A stretch of 64,000 nt of DNA from Aquabacterium sp029268225. Its GTDB lineage: Bacteria; Pseudomonadota; Gammaproteobacteria; Burkholderiales; Burkholderiaceae_C. Location of the stretch: positions 9,503 to 73,502 of the forward strand of contig NZ_JBBEYB010000016.1 in NCBI RefSeq assembly GCF_037482285.1, read 5' to 3'. Numbering within the stretch: position 1 is the first letter of the stretch; every line of letters starts with the position of its first letter. The notes under the pieces are model-generated. The model was not told the origin of the DNA and did no database searches. It was given only the letters and a program-made list of their open reading frames with translations. Shown piece after piece: positions 24,877 to 33,772 of the stretch. Both the position numbers and the translations under genes were made by a program.

Positions 24877-26148
24877 TCAGAACTGCTCGGCAGCTCGGGT
24901 CACCGCTGTCGAGGCGATGACGCTGTGCAGCGTCCACGACACGCGCACGTCGTCTGCCCAGAGATAGTTGCCGACGTTGCCATCATTCTCCAGCGTGCCC
25001 ACATTGCAGTACGCCAAGGAGCTGCTGTCCAGGACGCCATCTGGCCGAACCATCTTGCCGGCGTCACACTGGCGCTTGTTTTCATAACTGGTGCTGCGCG
25101 CATAGGTGTTGGTGAGTTGCGCGGCATCCACGTAACCCAGCTGGCGACCGTTCAGGGCGTATTCCGTCCCCAGGCTGGAGATCAATTGCTTGTTGAAAGC
25201 CACCACCAACGCATCCATTTCCGGATTGCACGGCCGGCTGCTCACATCGGCGCAGCTCACCGCGTTTCTCGCCAGCGCGTACGGCGAATACGCCAGATTG
25301 GGCGCATTCACCAGCACCACCTTGGCCCCCGTGGCCAGTATCTGCTTGACGCCTTCAATCAGCGTGGCGGCACGTGCTTCGGCCTCAGCCTTCTTCTGCG
25401 TCAGCGTCAAGGCGCTGTTGTCGAAAATCTCCACCAGATCGTTTTGACCCAACCACACGGTGGCCAGCACGCCCGACTTAAGCTGCCCCGCCGATTTGGC
25501 CGCGGCGATCTGGGTGGCCAGCTGAGCGACTTTCGCGTCCGCGCCGGCATGACTCACCGCACCGGCCAAGGCCACCGGGCAATCTAACTCATAGCCCTTG
25601 CCAAACGCGCGCGCCACCACCTGTGTCCAAAGCGTGATGGCCGCACAGTTGTAGAACTGGTCGGTCGTGCGCTTGAGATCGCCTCCCGTCACGGCGGCAT
25701 AGTCGCCATTGCCCAGGTCAATGCGGGTGACCACGTTGAACGTGCCGCCGGTGTTGACGCTACCGAAGTAACCAAAGGTGGGTGCGCCCGCCCCTTGCAC
25801 AAAATTGCTCACAGGGTTCTGAGTGGCGGAAGAATCGCACAAACCGGTCGATGCCGTGTAGGTGCAGAAGGTGGTTGTACCGTTGACCACACTGTTGACC
25901 GCATAGGTCAGGCCTTTGACCGTCCCCACAACGTCTGCAATGACGGTCCCGTCATTGTTCCTCGATGGCAGGTTCACGCTGGCAAATGCACTGCTCTCAT
26001 CCCCAAACGACACAATGCTCGCAGGCTGATACTCCGAAGCCCGGTCCCCGCCGCCACAGGCCGACAAGACCAGGGTCGAACATGCCAAGGCCACCAGGCC
26101 CACACGGCGCAGGCTCACAGGCAGGAATGAGGAAGGGATGACAGACAT
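24877..26148 (-). CDS. GDSL-like (SGNH) hydrolase-family lipoprotein, triad apparently degenerate
   Basis: A 423-residue lipoprotein. The signal peptide ends in the lipobox LSAC (Cys31). The SGNH fold is suggested by block I (SIVSFGDESSAF), block III (VWLGQNDLVEIF, with the GxND Asn) and a C-terminal block (YLWADDVRVSWTLHSVI). In active enzymes block I reads GDS and the C-terminal block DxxH. Here Glu51 stands where the nucleophilic Ser is expected and Arg where the His is expected, so esterase activity is doubtful. Several Cys residues suggest disulfides outside the cytoplasm. GGAGA precedes the ATG. Convergent with the SemiSWEET gene. A binding or structural role is possible. Confidence 0.75.
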   Translation of the reverse strand: MSVIPSSFLPVSLRRVGLVALACSTLVLSACGGGDRASEYQPASIVSFGDESSAFASVNLPSRNNDGTVIADVVGTVKGLTYAVNSVVNGTTTFCTYTASTGLCDSSATQNPVSNFVQGAGAPTFGYFGSVNTGGTFNVVTRIDLGNGDYAAVTGGDLKRTTDQFYNCAAITLWTQVVARAFGKGYELDCPVALAGAVSHAGADAKVAQLATQIAAAKSAGQLKSGVLATVWLGQNDLVEIFDNSALTLTQKKAEAEARAATLIEGVKQILATGAKVVLVNAPNLAYSPYALARNAVSCADVSSRPCNPEMDALVVAFNKQLISSLGTEYALNGRQLGYVDAAQLTNTYARSTSYENKRQCDAGKMVRPDGVLDSSSLAYCNVGTLENDGNVGNYLWADDVRVSWTLHSVIASTAVTRAAEQF

Positions 26149-26267
26149 GAGATCTCCGAAAATGCATTCAAGGTGGCAGCCTGACAGCATAAAACGCGTC
26201 GGGCGCGGCTGTCAGTCTGCCATGTAAAGAAACGTGTGGCCCACGCAGCAGCGCAGGCCCCCTGCCA

Positions 26268-27323
26268 TCAGGCAGCGGCCCGGTCCAGCCGGTCCCTCAC
26301 CCCATCCCAGGCAGGGTCGAGCGGCGGCGCTTCCACCCAGATCAACTCGACCCCTGTCGCGTCCATCTCACGCAGATCGGCAAACAGGTCATGCGCAGCG
26401 GTGGCCGCATCACCCGGCATGGAGCGATGCACAATCCCCGGATGCGGCGGCCGATGCGCCCACAGGCTGCGCGAGTACACGGCAATGCGAGGTGCCTTGT
26501 GACGCCCCCCCATCGCGGCAGCCGTCAACTCGGGTTCGATCACATCCAAAGCGGACGTCAACTGCGCATCGCTCATCAAGCGTACCCGGGCACGTGGCGC
26601 GTAGTGCGACAACAAGGTGCCAGCGGCCTTGGGCGCGGCAGGATCCGGGGCTTCAGGGCGAGACCACTGCACCGACTCGCCCGCCGCCGCCTCGATCTCG
26701 GCCAGCGTGAGCCTGCCAGGGCGCAGCAACACCGGATGCCCGCGCGAACAGTCAATGATGGTGGACTCGATGCCCACCTCACACGCGCCACCATCGAGCA
26801 CCCAGACCTCGTCCAGTCCGGCGCCACGCCCCTCGAACTCCTCACGCACATGCTGCGCGGTGGTGGGGCTGATGCGCCCAAAGCGGTTGGCGCTCGGCGC
26901 CGCCACACCCAGGATGCCGTGCTGCGCGCAGGCATCGAGCAACTGGCGCGCCACCGGGTGGGACGGGCAGCGCAGGCCAATGGTGTCGTGCCCCCCTGCG
27001 GCGGCCGTGGCCACGCGCGGATCGCGGGGCACGATCACCGTCAGAGGGCCGGGCCAGAAGGCCTGCGTCAAACGCTGCGCCACTGGCGGGAACGCCGAGA
27101 CGAAATGCAGCGCCGCCTGCAGATTGGGCACATGCACGATCAAGGGGTGATCAGCTGGACGGCCCTTGGCGGCAAAGATGCGCGCCACAGCCGCGTCGTC
27201 GTCCGCACGCGCGCCCAGGCCATAGACGGTCTCGGTGGGCAACGCCAACAGGCCGCCATCAGCCAGACGCTGGGCGGCCCGCTCGATCGCGTCAGGCTGG
27301 GTGGCGGGGTCGAGCATGGGCAT
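26268..27323 (-). CDS. tsaC: L-threonylcarbamoyladenylate synthase (Sua5 type)
   Basis: Makes threonylcarbamoyl-AMP, the donor for tRNA t6A37 modification. The 351-residue product has the YrdC fold, with LLALPTETVYGLGARAD and KGRPADHPLIVHV near the N-terminus, then FWPGPLTVIVPRDP and APSANRFGRISPTTAQHV, and GIESTIIDCSRG. A linker (LLSHYAPRARVRLM) leads to a C-terminal Sua5 domain, so this is the long Sua5 form rather than short TsaC. It is the third gene of a purE-purK-tsaC run. With tsaB in the window, two of the four t6A proteins are present. Confidence 0.95.
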   Translation of the reverse strand: MPMLDPATQPDAIERAAQRLADGGLLALPTETVYGLGARADDDAAVARIFAAKGRPADHPLIVHVPNLQAALHFVSAFPPVAQRLTQAFWPGPLTVIVPRDPRVATAAAGGHDTIGLRCPSHPVARQLLDACAQHGILGVAAPSANRFGRISPTTAQHVREEFEGRGAGLDEVWVLDGGACEVGIESTIIDCSRGHPVLLRPGRLTLAEIEAAAGESVQWSRPEAPDPAAPKAAGTLLSHYAPRARVRLMSDAQLTSALDVIEPELTAAAMGGRHKAPRIAVYSRSLWAHRPPHPGIVHRSMPGDAATAAHDLFADLREMDATGVELIWVEAPPLDPAWDGVRDRLDRAAA

Positions 27324-27359
27324 GGGGGCGTCCTGTGGGCGACAGTTGAAACGGCAAGA

Positions 27360-28532
27360 TCAGAAAGGCGCGATGCCCAAAATGGCGGCCGCCTGCAAGG
27401 CTGTGGCACGCGCTGCCTCGGGCGTGGCGCCCGTCACCGTAAGGTGCCCCATCTTGCGGGCCTTGCGGGCCTCGGTCTTGCCATACAGATGCAGGTGGGT
27501 GCCACTCAGAGCCAGCACCGCGGCCCAATCGGGCTCTACCTGCTCGGCGGCCCCGTCGGGGAACCACAGGTCACCCAGCAGGTTGAGCATCAGGCAGGGG
27601 CTGTGCAACACCGGCGCAACCAAAGGCAGCCCCGTCATCGCACGCACTTGCAGCTCGAACTGCGACACGTCGCAGGCATCAATGGTGTGATGCCCGGAAT
27701 TGTGCGGACGCGGCGCCATCTCGTTGGCCACGATGCGGCCATCTTGCAGCACGAAGAACTCGATGCACAGCACGCCCACATAGTCCATGGACGCAGCAAT
27801 CTGATGCGCGGCGGCATAGGCCTGCTGCGACACGGCTTCGGTTACATGCGGAGCCGGCACGGTGGTGACCGCCAGGATGCCGTCGCGGTGCAGGTTCTCC
27901 TGCAGCGGGAAATGCACCACCTGACCGTCGCGACCGCGCGCCACCAGCACGCTGACCTCGTAGGCCAGCGGCAGCATCTTCTCCAGCACGCAGCCCACAC
28001 GCTGCAACTCGTCCCAGGCTGCGATCAGTTCGGCGCGGGTCTTCACACGGATCTGACCCTTGCCGTCGTAACCCAGGCGGGCGGTTTTCAGGATGCCGGG
28101 CAGCAGGTCGTCGGTGACGGTCGCCAGTTGCTCGGGCGTTTCGATCACGGCATACGGTGCGCAATCGACCCCACAGGCCACGAAGTGGGCTTTCTCACGG
28201 GTGCGGTCCTGGCAGATGGCCACGGCGCGACCCGCCGGCGCCACTGGGCGGGCCTCGGCCAGCTTGTCCAGTGCCTGCGCGGGCACGTTCTCGAACTCGG
28301 TGGTGATGGCGTCCGACACGCGGGCCAGATCGGCCAGGCCGGCTTCGTCCAGATAGGCCGTACGGATGTGCACTTGCGACACCAGGCCGGCCGGACTGCT
28401 CGCATCCGCGTCCAGCACAGCGGTGCGGTAACCCATGGCCTGGGCGGCATGCACGAACATGCGGCCCAACTGGCCGCCCCCCATCACACCCAGCGTTGCG
28501 CCGGGCAGGATCACGTCAGTGCGCTTGGTCAT
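27360..28532 (-). CDS. purK: N5-carboxyaminoimidazole ribonucleotide synthase
   Basis: ATP-grasp enzyme that makes N5-CAIR from AIR, ATP and bicarbonate in purine synthesis. The 390-residue product begins with LPGATLGVMGGGQLGRMFV. It has the ATP-grasp segment ILKTARLGYDGKGQIRV, then VLEKMLPLAYEVSVLVARG and FFVLQDGRIVANEMAPRPHN, and the product-site HHTIDACDVSQFELQ. Its start overlaps the purE stop by four bases (ATGA), which indicates coupled translation. Confidence 0.97.
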   Translation of the reverse strand: MTKRTDVILPGATLGVMGGGQLGRMFVHAAQAMGYRTAVLDADASSPAGLVSQVHIRTAYLDEAGLADLARVSDAITTEFENVPAQALDKLAEARPVAPAGRAVAICQDRTREKAHFVACGVDCAPYAVIETPEQLATVTDDLLPGILKTARLGYDGKGQIRVKTRAELIAAWDELQRVGCVLEKMLPLAYEVSVLVARGRDGQVVHFPLQENLHRDGILAVTTVPAPHVTEAVSQQAYAAAHQIAASMDYVGVLCIEFFVLQDGRIVANEMAPRPHNSGHHTIDACDVSQFELQVRAMTGLPLVAPVLHSPCLMLNLLGDLWFPDGAAEQVEPDWAAVLALSGTHLHLYGKTEARKARKMGHLTVTGATPEAARATALQAAAILGIAPF

Positions 28533-29056
28533 GCCTTGGGGTCCAGGGTCAGGTCGTTGGTCATGGCGCGGGCCACCTCGGTCTGGCGCACACGGAAGGC
28601 GTCGAGCTTGGCGCGCAGGGCCGCGTCGCCGTGGGCCAGCATCGCCACGGCAAACAGGGCCGCGTTCCCGGCGCCCGCCGTGCCAATCGCAAACGTCGCC
28701 ACCGGGATGCCCTTGGGCATCTGCACGATGGAGTGCAGCGAATCCACCCCCTGCAGGTGACGCGAGGGCACGGGCACGCCCAAGACGGGCACCGTGGTCT
28801 TGGCCGCCAGCATGCCCGGCAGGTGTGCGGCCCCACCGGCGCCGGCGATGATGGCCACCAGGCCACGGTCGGCCGCGGCTTCGGCGTAACGGAACATGTC
28901 GTCGGGCATGCGGTGCGCCGAGACGACCTGAGCCTCGAAAGTCACGCCGAACTCGGTCAGAATGTCAGCGGCATGGCGCATGACATCCCAGTCGCTGCTG
29001 GATCCCATCACCACGCCCACCTTGATGGCGCCTGTCAAACCTGTCGTGCTGCTCAC
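28529..29056 (-). CDS. purE: N5-carboxyaminoimidazole ribonucleotide mutase
   Basis: Converts N5-CAIR to CAIR in purine synthesis. The 175-residue product has the class I PurE signature: VGVVMGSSSDWDVMRHAADI, SAHRMPDDMFRYAEAA and AGAGGAAHLPGMLAAKTTVPVLGVPVP split across two strands. The start is a GTG preceded by GAGGA. First gene of purE-purK-tsaC, divergent from cnoX. The following purine step, purC, lies about 15.6 kb away. Confidence 0.97.
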   Translation of the reverse strand: MSSTTGLTGAIKVGVVMGSSSDWDVMRHAADILTEFGVTFEAQVVSAHRMPDDMFRYAEAAADRGLVAIIAGAGGAAHLPGMLAAKTTVPVLGVPVPSRHLQGVDSLHSIVQMPKGIPVATFAIGTAGAGNAALFAVAMLAHGDAALRAKLDAFRVRQTEVARAMTNDLTLDPKA

Positions 29057-29148
29057 GGCTCGTCCTCGTCACTCAAAACCCTGAATTTTAGGCGCTGCCG
29101 CCCCGGCGCGCCGCACAATCTGAATCACCCCGGAAAGATCTGCCCACC

Positions 29149-30123
29149 ATGATCGACATCACCCTTGCCAACTTTGAATCCGACCTGATCAAAGCCTCCC
29201 TGCAACAGCCGGTGCTGCTGGACATCTGGGCCGAGTGGTGCGGCCCCTGCAAGGCCCTGGGCCCAGTGCTGGAAAAGCTCGAAACCGAGTACGCCGGCCG
29301 CTTCCTGCTGGCCAAGGTCAATGCCGACGAGCAGCAAGAGATTGCCGGCCAACTGTCGCAGATGTTCGGCGTGCGCTCCATCCCGTTTTGCGTGATGTTC
29401 GTGGGCGGACAGCCGGTCGACGGCTTCGTCGGCGCCCTGCCACCCGAAAAGATCCGCGAATTCCTCGACAAACACGTCCCTGCAGAAGGCGAAATCGCTT
29501 CGGAGCTGGAAACCCTGGAGGCCGAGCAACTGGCCGAATCCGGCGACACCGAAACAGCCCTGGCCAAGCTGGAAGACGCCTTGGCCAAGGACCCCGGCAA
29601 CGACGAGGCCCGCTACGACCTGATCAAGCTGCTGCTGGCCGAAGGCGCGCTCGAAGGCGCACAGGCCATCTTCGCGCCCATTGCCGACCGCGCCACCGGG
29701 CTGCTGGCCGAGCAACGGGTGAACGCCTTTGGCCGCTACATCGACGCACTGGCCTCGGCCCGACGGGGGCGCTCGCCGGCCGAACTCTCGGCAGCGATTG
29801 AAGCCAACAAGCGCGATTTCACCGCCCGCTTCGAGCTGGCCCAGATCTTTTTTGCCAGCGGCCACTTCACCGAAGCCATGGACGAATTGCTGGAGATCAT
29901 CATGCGCGACAAGGGCTGGAGCGACGACCTGGCCCGCAAGACCTATGTCGCCATTCTGGAAGTGATGAGCAAGCCGCAGCCCAAGCCGATTCCGCCCAAG
30001 GCGGCCGCAGCAGCGGGTGCTGACAGCAAGCCGAAGCTGGAGATCGCCGGCAAGGTGGCCGTGACGGCGGCGGATCCGGTGGTGGACAAGTACCGCCGCA
30101 AGCTGAGCTCGGCGCTGTTCTGA
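29149..30123 (+). CDS. cnoX: Thioredoxin-domain co-chaperone CnoX (YbbN)
   Basis: A 324-residue protein with an N-terminal thioredoxin domain (residues 1-110) and a helical TPR-like region (about 115-280). The active site is the canonical WCGPC (Trp30-Cys34), unlike the E. coli YbbN site, which lacks one Cys, so a redox-active form is expected. The cis-Pro region reads GVRSIPFCVMF with an extra Cys. The C-terminus has a Pro/Ala/Lys-rich stretch before a final conserved DKYRRKLSSALF. GGAAAG precedes the ATG. A terminator follows, so it appears monocistronic. Confidence 0.92.
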   Translation: MIDITLANFESDLIKASLQQPVLLDIWAEWCGPCKALGPVLEKLETEYAGRFLLAKVNADEQQEIAGQLSQMFGVRSIPFCVMFVGGQPVDGFVGALPPEKIREFLDKHVPAEGEIASELETLEAEQLAESGDTETALAKLEDALAKDPGNDEARYDLIKLLLAEGALEGAQAIFAPIADRATGLLAEQRVNAFGRYIDALASARRGRSPAELSAAIEANKRDFTARFELAQIFFASGHFTEAMDELLEIIMRDKGWSDDLARKTYVAILEVMSKPQPKPIPPKAAAAAGADSKPKLEIAGKVAVTAADPVVDKYRRKLSSALF

Positions 30124-30212
30124 GCCGCGGGCTGGTGCAAGGGCCGGACGCCGCCGGACGGTCAAGCACGAGCGATGAACGGTACACACCACACCAGCTG
30201 TACCGGAACGAC

Positions 30213-30241
30213 GCAGCGCCTCGGCGCTGCGCAACGTTTTT
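30213..30241 (+). terminator. Intrinsic terminator after cnoX
   Basis: A 7-bp GC-rich stem GCAGCGC/GCGCTGC with the tetraloop CTCG is followed by GCAACG and five T residues on the plus strand. It separates cnoX from the pilus operon, about 90 bp past the cnoX stop. Confidence 0.7.
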
Positions 30242-30331
30242 CACCACCTTCCTGGTCCGGACCGGGCTTCCCCATCTTCCCAAGATCGGGGCGCTGCCCG
30301 ATCATCAAACCACACACAAAGGGTTTTTGGC

Positions 30332-30796
30332 ATGACCGCTTGCAACACACCTCACCCCGCCCTGCATCGCGCCCCCCGGGGTTTCACATTGATCGAAGTG
30401 ATGATCACGGTGGCGATCATTGGCATTTTGGCCGCTGTGGCGTTGCCCAGTTACAGAGACTACATCCGCCGGGGCAAGCTGCAAGAAGGGTTTGCAGAAA
30501 TGGCCACGGCGCGGGTCAAGCTGGAGCAGTACTACCAGGACTTCCGGAATTACGGCACCGCAGCGGGCTCTTGCGCCACCCAATCGGCCCTCCCGTCCAA
30601 CAGCAAGTATTTCACCTACACCTGCACGATCGGCAGCACCAACCAAACCTACACGATCACGGCAGCCGGAAAAGGCGACATCACAGGCTACGAGTACACC
30701 CTGACGCAAAGCAACGCGCAGGCGACAACCAAGTTCAATGGCCAGACCGTGACCAAGTCCTGCTGGATCACCAAAGCCTCGGAAAGCTGCAGCTGA
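30332..30796 (+). CDS. pilE: Type IV pilin, PilE-like minor pilin
   Basis: A 154-residue class IVa prepilin. The leader ends RAPRG, and cleavage by PilD before Phe would give FTLIEVMITVAIIGILAAVA with Glu5, the standard assembly helix. The globular part has RDYIRRGKLQEGFAEMATAR and YYQDFRNYG, typical of PilE-type minor pilins. A Cys pair lies near the middle, at CATQS and TYTC, and another near the C-terminus, probably forming the D-region disulfide. AAAGGG precedes the ATG. It leads the pilE-fimT-pilV-pilW-pilX-pilY1 operon, and its stop overlaps the fimT start. Confidence 0.92.
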   Translation: MTACNTPHPALHRAPRGFTLIEVMITVAIIGILAAVALPSYRDYIRRGKLQEGFAEMATARVKLEQYYQDFRNYGTAAGSCATQSALPSNSKYFTYTCTIGSTNQTYTITAAGKGDITGYEYTLTQSNAQATTKFNGQTVTKSCWITKASESCS

Positions 30797-31413
30797 TGCA
30801 CACCCCCACGCCCCGCTCTGAACAGGGCTTCACTTTGCTGGAGCTCATGATCGTGGTCACGCTCATCGCGTTGATGCTGATGCTGGCTGCGCCCAGCATC
30901 ACGATCTGGCTGCAAAACCTCAAGGTACGCAATGTCGGTGAATCCATCGTCAGCGGGCTGCAACTGGCCCGCATGGAGGCCATCCGGCGCAATACCCGTG
31001 TGACCTTCTCCATGGTGTCATCGACCGACTCGAGCTGCACCATGAGCGCGACCAGTCCATCCTGGGTGGTGTCCAAAGGCGGCGTCCTGCCCACGAGCAT
31101 CACCAACAAGTGCGCGGGCACCATGGCCGATGCAGGGGGCGACATCATCCAGAAGAACTCCGCCAGTGTTGCCCTGCAAGGCGTCACACTCTCTTCAAGC
31201 GGCGCGGCGAACTGCCTGACTTACGACGGCCTGGGCCAATTGCCCACACAAGGCAGCATCGCCTGCACCACAGGCATCACCAGCATCGACATCACCTCGC
31301 CCACGGCCGACACCATCGCCCTTCGAGTCACGGTGTCCTCCGGCGGGCAGGTTCGTCTGTGCTATCCCGATACCGCCAATCAGCTCCCCACCAACGATCC
31401 ACGCAAATGTTGA
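30796..31413 (+). CDS. fimT: Minor pseudopilin FimT/GspH family
   Basis: A 205-residue prepilin with leader RSEQG and mature start FTLLELMIVVTLIALMLMLA, with Glu5 present. The segment LARMEAIRRNTRVTFSMVSS is the FimT/GspH hallmark. The C-terminal region is Ser/Thr-rich with Cys residues. FimT is linked to the pilus-tip complex and, in some species, to DNA binding during transformation. TGATG overlap with pilE and a seven-base overlap with pilV argue for strict co-translation. Confidence 0.9.
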   Translation: MHTPTPRSEQGFTLLELMIVVTLIALMLMLAAPSITIWLQNLKVRNVGESIVSGLQLARMEAIRRNTRVTFSMVSSTDSSCTMSATSPSWVVSKGGVLPTSITNKCAGTMADAGGDIIQKNSASVALQGVTLSSSGAANCLTYDGLGQLPTQGSIACTTGITSIDITSPTADTIALRVTVSSGGQVRLCYPDTANQLPTNDPRKC

Positions 31414-31847
31414 CGCCCCACCTCACATTCAGGCAGAGCGGCTCGCGTTCGATGCGGGCGCGCACAGACCAACGCGGTGCAGCGCTGCTGGAGGCACTTG
31501 TGGCCATCTTGCTGTTGATGCTCGGGATTCTGGCCCTCATCGGACTGCAAGGCCGCATGGTCAGCGCTAGCACCGAGGCGCAGATGCGTGGCGAAGCCAC
31601 TTACTTGGCCGATCAATTGCTGGGACAGATGGCCGTGGACGAAGGCAATTTCGCGGGCTATGTCACCACGTCTGGCTCGTGCAGCAGCTCGAACTGCACG
31701 GCTTGGCTGGCCAACGTGGCCAACACCCTCCCATCTGGCACCGCCACCGTGACCGTCAATGGTTCTGTGGTCACGGTTCAGGTCAACTGGACACCCGCCA
31801 ACAGCACGCAGCGCACCGCCTTGGTATCTGCGTCTCTCAACTTCTGA
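31407..31847 (+). CDS. pilV: Type IV pilus minor pilin PilV
   Basis: A prepilin with leader ending TDQRG and mature start AALLEALVAILLLMLGILAL, with Glu5 present. Then ASTEAQMRGEATYLADQLL, the usual PilV context for GspI-like minor pilins. A Cys pair (SCSSSNC) sits in the globular part. The ATG at 31407 overlaps fimT and gives 146 residues; an ATG at 31452 (MRARTDQRG) would give a more usual leader length. I cannot decide between them, as neither has a strong ribosome site. Confidence 0.9.
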   Translation: MLTPHLTFRQSGSRSMRARTDQRGAALLEALVAILLLMLGILALIGLQGRMVSASTEAQMRGEATYLADQLLGQMAVDEGNFAGYVTTSGSCSSSNCTAWLANVANTLPSGTATVTVNGSVVTVQVNWTPANSTQRTALVSASLNF

Positions 31848-31856
31848 CACACCGCC

Positions 31857-33029
31857 ATGCTGCCCCCACCATCTTCCTCGGCTGAATGCCCGCCGCCCCA
31901 ACAGCAGCGTGGTTTCACTTTGATCGAGTTGCTCGTGGCGATGCTGCTCGGCTTGGTCACCGTGCTCGTGGTGGCCCAGGTCATGCTGATGGCCGAAAGC
32001 CGCAAGCGCACGGCCACCTCGGGCTCCGACGCCAACACCACAGGCGCCATGGCGCTGTACACCATTGAGCGCGACGCCAAAAACGCCGGCTTCGGTATGG
32101 CCGCCAACCTGTCTGCGCTGGGCTGTGAGATCCGCGCCAAGTATGGGTCCAGTGCGACGCAAACCTACATCCTGGCCCCCGTGGTGATCACCCAGGGGGC
32201 CAGCGGCGCACCCGATACGATCACCTTCACAGCCAGCACCAAGGAAGGCGCCCCCTTGCCTACCAAGGTGACCGTCAATCACCCACCACAGGCGGCCAAC
32301 TTCTTCGTTCAATCCGCGCTGGGCATCACCGAGGGCGATCTCATGATCGCCGTGCCGCCCGCCATCGGCAGCAGCAACTGGTGCTCCGTCTTTCAGGTCA
32401 CCAACAACACCTCTCCCGGCGGCGGGAACAGCCAGGGTGGGGGGCAAGGCCAGAACCAGGTTTTGCACAACTCTGGTCAGAGTGCCTGGAACCAACCAGG
32501 TGGTCAAACCATCTTCCCCACCCCTGACGGGTACCCCTCCGGCTCTACGCTGATCAATCTCGGGGCCATGTCCCGACGCACCTACAGCGTGGCCAGCAAC
32601 AGCCTGAACCTGACTTGGCTGGATACCGCGACGAACACCAACCAGACGCGCGTCATCTACCCACAAGTCATTCAGTTGCAAGCCGAATACGGCACCGATG
32701 CCAACTTGGCGGACAACAGCGTCCGAGTCACCGCGTGGACGACCACGACCCCGGCGACCAACGACAACGCCGGCTGGCAGGCGATCAAAGCAATTCGCGT
32801 GGCGGTGGTGGCGCGCAGCGATGTCTACGAAAAGGATGTCGTCACGGTTGCGGGCACGGGGAACACCTACAGCACCTGTCGCGCGTCCAGCCCGCGCGCC
32901 GTTTGCTGGGCGGGCGGCGCCATCAACAACCTCAACGCCAACAACCCAGGGTCGACAGACTGGCAACACTATCGCTATCGCGTCTACGAAGCCGTCCTCC
33001 CCATCCGCAACGTGATCTGGCAACAGTGA
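31857..33029 (+). CDS. pilW: Type IV pilus assembly protein PilW
   Basis: A 390-residue minor pilin of the GspJ-like PilW type. The leader ends PPPQQQRG, and the mature start is FTLIELLVAMLLGLVTVLVV with Glu5. RDAKNAGFGM is the conserved PilW segment that follows the helix. A Gly/Gln/Asn-rich loop (residues about 183-200) interrupts the globular domain, and a C-terminal segment reads AIRVAVVARSDVYEKD. Nine bases separate it from pilV. It is thought to help prime pilus assembly with PilV, PilX and PilY1. Confidence 0.92.
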   Translation: MLPPPSSSAECPPPQQQRGFTLIELLVAMLLGLVTVLVVAQVMLMAESRKRTATSGSDANTTGAMALYTIERDAKNAGFGMAANLSALGCEIRAKYGSSATQTYILAPVVITQGASGAPDTITFTASTKEGAPLPTKVTVNHPPQAANFFVQSALGITEGDLMIAVPPAIGSSNWCSVFQVTNNTSPGGGNSQGGGQGQNQVLHNSGQSAWNQPGGQTIFPTPDGYPSGSTLINLGAMSRRTYSVASNSLNLTWLDTATNTNQTRVIYPQVIQLQAEYGTDANLADNSVRVTAWTTTTPATNDNAGWQAIKAIRVAVVARSDVYEKDVVTVAGTGNTYSTCRASSPRAVCWAGGAINNLNANNPGSTDWQHYRYRVYEAVLPIRNVIWQQ

Positions 33030-33049
33030 GCGTCCATCAGGAAAATCCC

Positions 33050-33742
33050 ATGTCCAAGCAGCTTTTGATTTCGCCGTACCGCCAAAGAGGGCTGTCTCTG
33101 ATCGTGGTGCTGCTGTCACTGGTCACCCTCGCTTTTGCCTCGGTGGCCTTGATCAGGTCCATTGACACAGGGACCTTGGTGATTGGCAACCTGGGCTTCA
33201 AGAAAGCCGCCACAGCCTCCAGCGATCAACCGGCCGACACGGCCATCGCGTGGTTGCAAGCAAACCTGTCAGGCACCACGCTGTACACAGACATCACCAC
33301 AAATGGCCAAGCGTACTACGCCACCAGCATTGACGCCCTGGATCCTTCGGGCAACAGCCGCCCAGCCACCGGCATCCCTGCGCGCCCATTCGTCGACTGG
33401 ACAGGAGACAGTTGCGGAGGCTGTGTGGCGGCGGGCACCTGCTCGACCTGCGTGGCACCGTCTTCCGCCACAACCACCGCCGATGGCTACACCCACCGCT
33501 ACCTCATCACCCGCCTTTGCAAATGTACGGGGGACCCGAACGGAAATTGTGCCGACGGCTCTAGCAATATTTGCTCCGTCCCAATCACCAACGCGGCCTC
33601 GACCAGCCCGAAGCGCGGCGAATTGAAGTACGGCGATAACGTCCGTTTCTCTGGTGCCAACAGCCCATTCTTCCGGATCGTGGTTCGAACAGACGGTCCC
33701 CGTAACACCGCCTCGGTGACCGAAACCTACATTCACTTCTGA
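33050..33742 (+). CDS. pilX: Type IV pilus assembly protein PilX
   Basis: A 230-residue minor pilin of the GspK-like PilX type. The leader is RQRG and the mature start LSLIVVLLSLVTLAFASVAL. Val stands at position 5 instead of Glu, as often seen for tip-located PilX/GspK proteins. The segment ATASSDQPADTAIAWLQAN is the usual PilX context. Cys-rich stretches (SCGGCVAAGTCSTC, then CKCTGDPNGNC) suggest several disulfides and are richer than I would expect. The ATG has AGGA seven bases upstream. Confidence 0.9.
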   Translation: MSKQLLISPYRQRGLSLIVVLLSLVTLAFASVALIRSIDTGTLVIGNLGFKKAATASSDQPADTAIAWLQANLSGTTLYTDITTNGQAYYATSIDALDPSGNSRPATGIPARPFVDWTGDSCGGCVAAGTCSTCVAPSSATTTADGYTHRYLITRLCKCTGDPNGNCADGSSNICSVPITNAASTSPKRGELKYGDNVRFSGANSPFFRIVVRTDGPRNTASVTETYIHF

Positions 33743-33772
33743 TCATTCTTCATTTGGATTTGGGAGCACGTC

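Noticed and set aside
26391..28760. Plus-strand open frame of 789 codons
   Set aside because: It lies wholly antisense to tsaC, purK and purE, is rich in His/Arg/Gly as expected for the mirror of GC-rich codons, and has no recognisable motif.
30327..30346. Sigma-54-like TGGCA...TTGCA sequence at the pilE start
   Set aside because: The spacing between GG and GC is 11 instead of 10 bases, and it overlaps the start codon, so it cannot drive pilE.
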